A stretch of 64,000 nt of DNA from Blautia_A ammoniilytica (GTDB lineage Bacteria; Bacillota; Clostridia; Lachnospirales; Lachnospiraceae), in contig NZ_JAOQJL010000004.1 in NCBI RefSeq assembly GCF_025566965.1, positions 1-64,000 of the forward strand, written 5' to 3'. Below are positions 57,659 to 64,000 of this stretch, one piece after another. Below the pieces are notes generated by a model. The model saw only the letters and a program-made list of their open reading frames with translations, did no database searches and was not told the origin of the DNA. The translations under genes were made by a program, and so were the position numbers. Position 1 is the first letter of the stretch. Each line of letters begins with the position of its first letter.

Positions 57659-59101
57659 ATGAAGAATATACTTTTTGCAGCGTCTGAGGCAGTGCCTTTT
57701 ATTAAAACAGGAGGACTGGCAGATGTAGTCGGATCTCTGCCGAAGTGCTTTGATAAGAGATATTTTGACATTCGGGTAATATTGCCGAAATATGCCTGCA
57801 TGCGGCAGGAATGGAAAGATAAAATGGAATATGTTACCCATTTTTATATGGATCTGGGATATAAGAACTGTTATGTTGGAATTCTCAGGATGGAATATGA
57901 CGGGATTCAGTTCTATTTCATTGACAATGAATATTACTTCAGTGGTCCGAAGCCTTATGATACTGTACCATGGGATTTGGAGAAGTTCGCATTCTTTTCC
58001 AAGGCAGTACTTTCTGTTCTTCCTGTGATCGGATTCAGACCGGATGTGATCCACTGTCATGACTGGCAGACAGGCCTGGTGCCGGTTTATCTGCATGACA
58101 GCTTCCAGCAGAATGAATTTTTCTGGGGAATCAAGACAGTTATGACTATACACAATCTGAAATTCCAGGGTGTGTATGATGTAAAGACCATCAAAGAAAT
58201 TACCGGGCTGTCTGATTACTATTTTGTTCCGGACAAGCTGGAAGCATATAAAGATGCTAATTTCCTGAAGGGTGGTATTGTATTTGCAGATGCAGTGACT
58301 ACTGTTAGCCGTACTTATGCTGAGGAGATCAAGACTCCGTTTTACGGGGAGGGTCTGGATGGGCTGCTGCGTGCACGTTCCGAAAGCCTTCGGGGCATTG
58401 TAAATGGTATCGACTACAATGATTTCAATCCGGATACAGATATTTTCCTTTCTTCCAAGTACAATGCAACTACATTCCGTAAAGAGAAGATCAAGAATAA
58501 GATCCAGCTGCAGAAGGATCTGGGACTGGATCAGGATCCGAAAACTATGATGATCGGTATTGTTTCAAGACTGACAGACCAGAAGGGCTTCGACCTGATC
58601 GCATATATTATGGATGAACTTTGCCAGGATGCAGTACAGATCGTTGCGCTTGGTACAGGTGAGGAACGTTATGAGAATATGTTCCGTCATTTTGACTGGA
58701 AATATCATGGCAAGGTATCTGCACAGATTTATTATGATGAGGGTATGTCCCACCGCATTTACGGAGCAGCTGATGCATTTTTGATGCCGTCCCTGTTTGA
58801 ACCATGCGGATTGAGTCAGCTGATGAGCCTTCGTTATGGTACTCTTCCTATCGTCAGGGAGACAGGGGGACTGAAGGACACGGTAGAGCCTTATAATGAG
58901 TTTGAAGGCACTGGTACAGGATTTTCGTTCTGTAATTACAATGCACACGAGATGCTTAGTACCATTCGTTATGCAGAGCGTATCTACTATGATAAGAAGC
59001 GTGAATGGAATAAGATGATCGACAGAGCTATGGCACAGGATTTCTCCTGGGGTAATTCTGCACGGCAATATGAAGAGATGTACAATTGGCTGATTGGCTG
59101 A
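57659..59101 (+). CDS. glgA: glycogen synthase (ADP-glucose)
   Basis: 480 residues from ATG 57659 (CCAAGGAGGGAATTTACGG upstream). GT5 family: the N-terminal ADP-glucose-binding KTGGLADVVGSLPK, the HCHDWQTGLVPVYL segment, and the C-terminal DAFLMPSLFEPCGLSQLMSLRYGTLPIVRETGGLKDTV with the catalytic Glu. It extends alpha-1,4-glucan, probably for storage polysaccharide before sporulation. No other glg genes are in the window. Confidence 0.93.
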   Translation: MKNILFAASEAVPFIKTGGLADVVGSLPKCFDKRYFDIRVILPKYACMRQEWKDKMEYVTHFYMDLGYKNCYVGILRMEYDGIQFYFIDNEYYFSGPKPYDTVPWDLEKFAFFSKAVLSVLPVIGFRPDVIHCHDWQTGLVPVYLHDSFQQNEFFWGIKTVMTIHNLKFQGVYDVKTIKEITGLSDYYFVPDKLEAYKDANFLKGGIVFADAVTTVSRTYAEEIKTPFYGEGLDGLLRARSESLRGIVNGIDYNDFNPDTDIFLSSKYNATTFRKEKIKNKIQLQKDLGLDQDPKTMMIGIVSRLTDQKGFDLIAYIMDELCQDAVQIVALGTGEERYENMFRHFDWKYHGKVSAQIYYDEGMSHRIYGAADAFLMPSLFEPCGLSQLMSLRYGTLPIVRETGGLKDTVEPYNEFEGTGTGFSFCNYNAHEMLSTIRYAERIYYDKKREWNKMIDRAMAQDFSWGNSARQYEEMYNWLIG

Positions 59102-59151
59102 TCCTGTCATATTTTGTCGAAAGATAATCCATTCTTATTTGCAGGAAAGAC

Positions 59152-59180
59152 TTGACAGAAACACAGATTTATTATACTAT
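59152..59180 (+). promoter_or_regulatory. sigma-A promoter for recA
   Basis: TTGACA (59152-59157), exact 17-bp spacer, TATACT (59175-59180), with a LexA box 15 bp downstream. Confidence 0.8.
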
Positions 59181-59194
59181 GGTAGCAGAAAACA

Positions 59195-59208
59195 CGAACA
59201 TAGGTTCG
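59195..59208. promoter_or_regulatory. LexA (SOS) box of recA
   Basis: CGAACATAGGTTCG fits the Gram-positive SOS consensus CGAAC-N4-GTTCG exactly. It overlaps the expected start of transcription of recA, so LexA binding would block initiation. Confidence 0.85.
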
Positions 59209-59246
59209 CATTATGAAAAATACAAGAATAAGGAGACTGCCATAGA

Positions 59247-60317
59247 ATGATAAATGAAGAAAAGCAAAAAGCCCTGGAGGCTGCTCTGGGGCAGATAGAG
59301 AAGCAATATGGAAAAGGATCTGTGATGAAGCTTGGCGAGTCAGGTGCCAGTATGCAGGTGGAGGCGGTTCCTACAGGATCCCTTAGTCTGGATATTGCAT
59401 TGGGAGTAGGCGGCGTACCCAAGGGACGTATCATAGAGATTTATGGACCTGAGTCCAGTGGTAAGACTACCGTAGCATTACATATGGTAGCAGAGGTTCA
59501 GAAGCGTGGCGGGATTGCCGGCTTTATTGATGCAGAGCATGCACTGGATCCTGTTTATGCGAAGAATATAGGTGTTGATATTGACAATCTTTATATTTCA
59601 CAGCCAGATAATGGTGAGCAGGCATTGGAGATCACTGAGACGATGGTACGCTCCGGAGCTGTGGATATTGTGATCGTAGACTCTGTTGCTGCACTGGTAC
59701 CTAAGGCTGAGATTGATGGAGATATGGGTGACAGTCATGTGGGGCTTCAGGCGAGACTGATGTCCCAGGCTCTGAGGAAGCTTACAGCTATTATTAGTAA
59801 GTCCAACTGCGTAGTGATCTTTATCAACCAGCTTCGTGAGAAGGTAGGTGTTATGTTCGGTAATCCGGAGACTACCACCGGTGGCCGTGCGCTGAAGTTT
59901 TATTCTTCTGTACGTCTGGATGTACGTCGTGTAGAGACTCTGAAGCAGGGCGGAGAGATGGTTGGCAATCACACCAAGATCAAGGTGGTGAAGAACAAGG
60001 TTGCACCGCCATTTAAGCAGGCAGAGTTTGATATCATGTTTGGTACAGGTATTTCCAGAGAGGCAGACATCCTGGATCTGGCAGCAGACTGTTCCATTGT
60101 TAATAAGAGTGGTGCTTGGTATGCTTATAATGGCAATAAGATCGGACAGGGCCGGGAGAATGCCAAAGCCTATCTGAAAGAGCATACAGATATTCGTGAT
60201 GAGATTGAGAAGAAGGTAAGGATCCATTACCATCTGCTCCCTGAGGAAGAAGAGACAGTATCTGCCCAGGACAATGCGCAGGCAGATGCAGCAGCTTCCC
60301 CAGAGGATGAGGCCTGA
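59247..60317 (+). CDS. recA: recombinase RecA
   Basis: 356 residues. Family start QKALEAALGQIEKQYGKGSVMKLGE, Walker A GPESSGKTT, Walker B IVIVDSVAALVPKAEIDG, L2 loop region EKVGVMFGNPETTTGGRALKFYSSVRLDVRR, and an acidic C-terminal tail. It catalyses strand exchange and LexA autocleavage. The promoter carries a LexA box; recX follows in the same operon. Confidence 0.98.
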   Translation: MINEEKQKALEAALGQIEKQYGKGSVMKLGESGASMQVEAVPTGSLSLDIALGVGGVPKGRIIEIYGPESSGKTTVALHMVAEVQKRGGIAGFIDAEHALDPVYAKNIGVDIDNLYISQPDNGEQALEITETMVRSGAVDIVIVDSVAALVPKAEIDGDMGDSHVGLQARLMSQALRKLTAIISKSNCVVIFINQLREKVGVMFGNPETTTGGRALKFYSSVRLDVRRVETLKQGGEMVGNHTKIKVVKNKVAPPFKQAEFDIMFGTGISREADILDLAADCSIVNKSGAWYAYNGNKIGQGRENAKAYLKEHTDIRDEIEKKVRIHYHLLPEEEETVSAQDNAQADAAASPEDEA

Positions 60318-60320
60318 TCC

Positions 60321-60821
60321 ATGGGACTTACAAGAGAAGAACAACAGGCGGCCCGCAGGAAGGCTTTGCTCCTTCTTGAGCATATGGACCGTACAGAGAA
60401 AGGCCTGTCTGACCGTTTGCGTCAGGCAGGCTTTTGTGCAGAGGCAGTGGAGGATGCAGTGGCTTATGTAAGCTCTTTTGGATATGTGGATGATGGCAGG
60501 TATGCGGAGAATTATATTGCATACAGAATCCAGTCTAAGAGCAGGCGCAAGATCCTTCAGGAACTGCTTCAAAAGGGTGTGGACAAGGAGACTGCTCAGA
60601 CTGCCTGGGAGCAGGTATCAGAGTATACCCAGCCGGATGAACAGAAGATCCTTAAGGAGGCTGTCCTTAAGAAATGCCAGCCAGGCACAGTCCTGGACGA
60701 AAAGGGGATGCGCCGCCTTCAGGGATTCCTGCTGCGAAGAGGCTTTGGCTATAGTGATATTTCCCATGTGCTGGAGGAACTGCAGATCCAGATGGAATCT
60801 AATACATCGTTCTGCAAATAA
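60321..60821 (+). CDS. recX: recombination regulator RecX
   Basis: 166 residues, three bases after recA. It consists of RecX helical repeats: ARRKALLLLEHMDRTEKGLSDRLRQAGF, YVDDGRYAENYIAYRIQSKSRRKILQELLQKGV and LRRGFGYSDISHVLEEL. RecX modulates RecA filament length. Coexpression from the recA promoter is likely. Confidence 0.9.
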   Translation: MGLTREEQQAARRKALLLLEHMDRTEKGLSDRLRQAGFCAEAVEDAVAYVSSFGYVDDGRYAENYIAYRIQSKSRRKILQELLQKGVDKETAQTAWEQVSEYTQPDEQKILKEAVLKKCQPGTVLDEKGMRRLQGFLLRRGFGYSDISHVLEELQIQMESNTSFCK

Positions 60822-60872
60822 CTGTGGGATTCTTCCTACCAAAATATAAATTTCATTTTTCTGTAGAAAAAC

Positions 60873-60899
60873 TTGACATAATTATCAAAAACATATAAA
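60873..60899 (+). promoter_or_regulatory. promoter for rny
   Basis: TTGACA (60873-60878) with TATAAA (60894-60899) at a 15-bp spacing, about 50 bp before the rny start. The spacing is short, so the exact -10 is uncertain. Confidence 0.45.
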
Positions 60900-60948
60900 C
60901 TTATATTGTTGTAATTGTACAATGAAAACCGAATAAGGAGGTGCTCCT

Positions 60949-62508
60949 GTGACAAGCACAATTATTGTTGCATTTGTCGCTGTGGTAGTCGCGCTACTTA
61001 TTGCAGTTCCTATTACTACTAAAGTTGCTGTGGCAAATAAAGTAAAAAAAGACGCAGAAACTGTTGGATCGGCAGAAGACAAAGCCAGAGGCATCATAGA
61101 TGAAGCTTTGAAGACAGCAGAAACGAAAAAACGGGAAACTTTGTTGGAAGTGAAGGAAGAATCTCTCCGTACAAAAAATGAACTGGAGAAAGAAACCAAG
61201 GAACGAAGAAATGAACTGCAGAAGTATGAGAAACGTGTCTTATCAAAGGAAGAGGCCGTAGATAAGAAAGCGGATGCAGTTGAGAAGCGTGAGGCAGAGT
61301 GCACAGCGAGATATGCTGAATTACAGAAGAAAGAAAAACGGGTGGACGAACTTGAGCAGAAGGGAGTACAGGAACTGGAACGAGTTTCAGGACTGACTTC
61401 AGAACAAGCCAAGGAAGAGCTGCTCAGATCTGTGGAAGATGATGTGAAGGTTGATGTTGCAAGGCTTTACAAAGAACTGGAGAACAGGGCAAAAGAAGAA
61501 GCCGGCAAGAAAGCCAAGGAGTATGTGGTAAATGCCATTCAGAAATGTGCAGTTGACCATGTAGCAGAAGCAACGATTTCTGTTGTGCAGCTTCCAAGCG
61601 ATGAGATGAAAGGGCGTATTATCGGCCGTGAAGGACGTAATATCCGTACATTGGAGACCCTTACAGGTGTAGATCTGATCATTGATGATACACCGGAAGC
61701 AGTTGTTCTTTCTGCTTTTGATCCGATCCGTCGTGAGATCGCCAGAGTTGCACTTGAGAAACTGATCGTTGATGGCAGGATCCATCCGGCCAGGATCGAG
61801 GAAATGGTTGAGAAGGCACAGAAAGAAGTGGAAGCCCAGATCCGTGAGGATGGGGAGACTGCTGCTATGGATGTGGGTGTACATGGTATTCATCCAGAAC
61901 TTTTGAAGCTTCTGGGAAGGATGAAATTCCGTTCCAGCTATGGACAGAATGCATTGAAGCATTCCATTGAAGTGGCACAGTTATCCGGACTTCTGGCTGG
62001 TGAAGTTGGTGCTGATGTGCGTATTGCCAAACGTGCCGGACTTCTGCATGATATTGGTAAGTCCATTGACCATGAAGTAGAAGGCTCACATATTCAGATT
62101 GGTGTAGATCTTTGCAAGAAATATAAAGAATCTGCAATTGTTATTAATGCAGTGGCTGCTCATCACGGAGATGTAGAACCAGAGTCATTGATCGCCTGCA
62201 TTGTACAGGCAGCAGATGCTATTTCTGCAGCCCGTCCTGGTGCTCGTAGAGAGACACTGGAAACATATACCAACCGTCTGAAACAGCTGGAGGATATTAC
62301 CAACCAGTTTAAAGGGGTGGAGAAATCCTTTGCAATTCAGGCAGGTCGTGAGATCCGTGTTATGGTTGTTCCAGATCATGTTACAGATGCTGATATGGTT
62401 CTCCTGGCAAGAGATATTGCCAAGCAGATTGAGGCAGAGCTTGAATATCCAGGCCAGATAAAAGTTAATGTGATCAGAGAAAGCCGTGCTGTGGATTATG
62501 CTAAATAA
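60949..62508 (+). CDS. rny: ribonuclease Y
   Basis: 519 residues, GTG start (AATAAGGAGGTGCTCCT upstream). N-terminal membrane anchor (IIVAFVAVVVALLIAVPITT), long coiled coil (about 30-190), KH domain (VVQLPSDEMKGRIIGREGRNIRTLETLTGVDLIIDDTPEAV) and HD domain (KRAGLLHDIGKSIDHEVEGSH). This membrane-bound endoribonuclease starts mRNA decay. It lies downstream of recA-recX. Confidence 0.96.
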   Translation: MTSTIIVAFVAVVVALLIAVPITTKVAVANKVKKDAETVGSAEDKARGIIDEALKTAETKKRETLLEVKEESLRTKNELEKETKERRNELQKYEKRVLSKEEAVDKKADAVEKREAECTARYAELQKKEKRVDELEQKGVQELERVSGLTSEQAKEELLRSVEDDVKVDVARLYKELENRAKEEAGKKAKEYVVNAIQKCAVDHVAEATISVVQLPSDEMKGRIIGREGRNIRTLETLTGVDLIIDDTPEAVVLSAFDPIRREIARVALEKLIVDGRIHPARIEEMVEKAQKEVEAQIREDGETAAMDVGVHGIHPELLKLLGRMKFRSSYGQNALKHSIEVAQLSGLLAGEVGADVRIAKRAGLLHDIGKSIDHEVEGSHIQIGVDLCKKYKESAIVINAVAAHHGDVEPESLIACIVQAADAISAARPGARRETLETYTNRLKQLEDITNQFKGVEKSFAIQAGREIRVMVVPDHVTDADMVLLARDIAKQIEAELEYPGQIKVNVIRESRAVDYAK

Positions 62509-62536
62509 TCCAAGCTGTCATTCAGGAAGATAAGAT

Positions 62537-62587
62537 ACAGGAATCGTTATTCCCAAGGGAAACCAAAGGAAAACGGTTCCTGTTTTT
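62537..62587 (+). terminator. terminator after rny
   Basis: ACAGGAATCGTT (62537-62548) pairs with AACGGTTCCTGT (62572-62583) with one mismatch; the T-run TTTTTG follows. The remaining gap to spoIIM (217 bp in total) holds no further ORF with a ribosome binding site. Confidence 0.75.
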
Positions 62588-62725
62588 GTGTGAAAAAATA
62601 TATAAATGATTACAGTGTTTCGGTAATGAGAACTGCATAAATTCTATATGGGAAGCGTAAGATGGAAAAGAGAAAAAGATGCTGCTGTGACAGACAGTTA
62701 CATCATAAAAAGACAGGAGAAGGAT

Positions 62726-63328
62726 ATGGGGAAAAAGGAAGGCAGAATAAAAGGAAAGGAATTTTTTCCCTGGTCAGCTTTATTTTTTTGTGGCTTTTTT
62801 GCAGGTACCATTCTTCCCAATATTATGTGGAAAATGAAATGGCAGCAGAAAACAGTAGCTGCTATGTACCTGCTTAGCTCTTTTTCAGGACAGGAGCTGG
62901 CTGGAACCGGACTTCTTGGAGAAATATTGAAAAGCAGGGGAAGCTTTTTTATATTATGTGCAGTGTGCGGATTTACTGTTTTCGGTGTGCCATTATCAGT
63001 TGGAACTGTGATTGCAGCAGGCTTTGGGATTGGTGCAGTGCTGACCGTATGTATCCTTCAGTTTGGTCTGGCAGGTGCGGCAGCAGGAATTGCCCTCCTT
63101 TTTCCACAGTATCTGATCTATCTGCCTGCCCTGTTTATGCTTCTGGACATGGTTTTTAAACAATCCATAAGCATGTGGAAAAATCAAGGGATTTTTCCGG
63201 ACAAAGCAGCTGGATATTCCTGGAAGACAGTTTGGACAGGGGGCATTTATTTCTTCGGAATGCTGTTGGAAGCCTATGTAAATCCATGGATAACAGAAAA
63301 AATTTTGATGACTTTAAAAATATTTTGA
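62726..63328 (+). CDS. spoIIM: stage II sporulation protein M
   Basis: 200 residues from ATG 62726 (AGGAGAAGGAT upstream; the longer frame from 62648 lacks a ribosome binding site). About five membrane segments (ALFFCGFFAGTILPNIMW, FFILCAVCGFTVFGVPLSVGTVIAAGFGIGAVL, LAGAAAGIALLFPQYLIYLPALFMLLD, TGGIYFFGMLLEAYVNP) match SpoIIM (DUF95). It is part of the DMP engulfment machinery. xerD follows, as in the B. subtilis neighbourhood. Confidence 0.88.
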   Translation: MGKKEGRIKGKEFFPWSALFFCGFFAGTILPNIMWKMKWQQKTVAAMYLLSSFSGQELAGTGLLGEILKSRGSFFILCAVCGFTVFGVPLSVGTVIAAGFGIGAVLTVCILQFGLAGAAAGIALLFPQYLIYLPALFMLLDMVFKQSISMWKNQGIFPDKAAGYSWKTVWTGGIYFFGMLLEAYVNPWITEKILMTLKIF

Positions 63329-63334
63329 ATGTAT

Positions 63335-63354
63335 TTACACCATATGTGGTGTAA
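63335..63354. promoter_or_regulatory. TTACACCA palindrome after spoIIM
   Basis: TTACACCA and TGGTGTAA form an 8-bp inverted repeat with a TATG centre. It starts seven bases after the spoIIM stop. There is no T-run, so it could be an operator for xerD or an RNA hairpin at the spoIIM 3' end. Confidence 0.4.
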
Positions 63355-63432
63355 GTTACCATAAAAAAGTCGACATTTTGTATAAAAATGCGGAAAGCCC
63401 CAACTTATCAGTATTTCAGAGAAAAAAAGGGT

Positions 63433-63461
63433 TTGATTTTATGTTAATTTCAAAGTATAAT
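63433..63461 (+). promoter_or_regulatory. sigma-A promoter for xerD
   Basis: TTGATT (63433-63438), 17 bp, TATAAT (63456-63461), 73 bp upstream of the xerD ATG. Confidence 0.65.
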
Positions 63462-63534
63462 ACAGTTACATTTTTTGTTATTCAGAATGGGGAGTATGAA
63501 TGACAAGTATTGAACGTGACAGGAAGAAGAGAAA

Positions 63535-64000
63535 ATGGAAAGAGAGATACATGATTTCATTAGTTATCTGCATGAAACAAAGAAGTCATCCAGCAATACG
63601 GAGATTTCCTATGAGCGGGATTTAAGAAAAATGGCCAGGTTTCTGGAAGACCGAGGGATCCGTGAAGCAAAGGCTGTGCGGGAACTTGATCTGGAGGGAT
63701 ATTTGGATTATATGGAGCGTGGAGAATTTGCGTCTTCTACCATATCCAGAAGTGTAGCGTCCATCCGTGCTTTTTTTCAGTATCAGATGAAAGTCAACGG
63801 TATGGAAAAGGATCCGTCAGATAATCTGAGGCCACCTAAAGTAGAGAAGAAAATGCCGGAGATATTATCCATTCAGGAAGTTGATCTTCTGCTTCTGCAG
63901 CCAGATCTGAATACACCTAAAGGGATCCGGGATAAAGCCATGCTGGAGTTATTGTATGCTACTGGTATGAGAGTCAGCGAACTGATTCATTTGCAGGTAG
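63535..64000 (+). CDS. xerD: XerD-type tyrosine recombinase, 3' end outside window
   Basis: 155 codons are visible from ATG 63535 (GGAAGAAGAGAAA upstream). The N-terminal core-binding domain is seen (FISYLHETKKSSSNTEISYERDLRKMARFL, STISRSVASIRAFFQYQ), then MLELLYATGMRVSELIHL with the first catalytic Arg. It probably resolves chromosome dimers at dif with XerC. The position after spoIIM supports xerD rather than a phage integrase. Confidence 0.85.
   Translation, partial: MEREIHDFISYLHETKKSSSNTEISYERDLRKMARFLEDRGIREAKAVRELDLEGYLDYMERGEFASSTISRSVASIRAFFQYQMKVNGMEKDPSDNLRPPKVEKKMPEILSIQEVDLLLLQPDLNTPKGIRDKAMLELLYATGMRVSELIHLQV

Noticed and set aside
59598..60572. 324-codon open frame on the minus strand in recA/recX
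   Set aside because: Shadow of recA and recX; no start signal and no recognisable protein pattern.
1..64000. CRISPR array, insertion sequence or rRNA gene
   Set aside because: No regularly spaced repeats, transposase pattern or rRNA-like sequence was seen on either strand.

Overview
The window comes from a spore-forming Clostridia genome, most likely a Lachnospiraceae gut bacterium. This rests on a spoIIIAA-AH operon, spoIVB, spo0A, spoIIM and cotJ genes, the gene order asp23-nusB-xseA-xseB-ispA-dxs-tlyA-nadK-argR-recN-spoIVB-spo0A, and moderate GC with AGGAGG ribosome binding sites. Genus is not resolved from the sequence alone.

Positions 1 to about 27.94 kb are the right part of a siphovirus-type prophage; its left end and integrase lie before position 1. 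In order it holds small accessory genes (1-3.8 kb; two are broken), an ArpU/RinA-like late regulator, a candidate late promoter with three TTTCGG iterons, a tRNA-Ile(UAU), an AT-rich membrane-protein cargo gene, terminase small and large subunits, portal, a minor capsid protein with a probable nuclease-toxin tail, scaffold, major capsid protein with an Ig-like extension, head-tail and tail genes, tape measure, a tail-tip protein with an S74 self-cleaving chaperone, an invertible tail-fibre locus, holin and amidase.

The most unusual system is at 23.67-26.26 kb. A short tail-fibre gene is followed by three further C-terminal cassettes in alternating orientation, a tyrosine recombinase, and four copies of a short site (AAACACGAA plus flanks). 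Each cassette is in frame with the site-encoded Asn-Thr, so inversions would give four fibres of about 166-175 residues. This is a shufflon-like phase-variable host-range switch.

The prophage ends inside cotJC. Only the first 33 codons of this spore-coat Mn-catalase-like gene remain at 27.94-28.04 kb, next to intact cotJB and cotJA. The prophage is therefore placed like the sporulation-gene intervening elements skin (sigK) and SPbeta (spsM).

From 28.0 kb on the window is chromosomal: cotJA/B, a nitroreductase and TetR regulator divergent from a large secreted repeat protein with three TetR-type operators between, an FtsW/SpoVE-type protein, acyl carrier protein, a sirtuin with a degenerate active site, gltX, a UvrD-like helicase, spoIIIAA-AH (spoIIIAA seems to start at AUA), prfC, asp23-nusB-xseAB-ispA-dxs-tlyA-nadK-argR-recN-spoIVB-spo0A, glgA, LexA-controlled recA-recX, rny, spoIIM and the start of xerD. 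A hairpin element with GTAACTGT arms recurs in three intergenic gaps.
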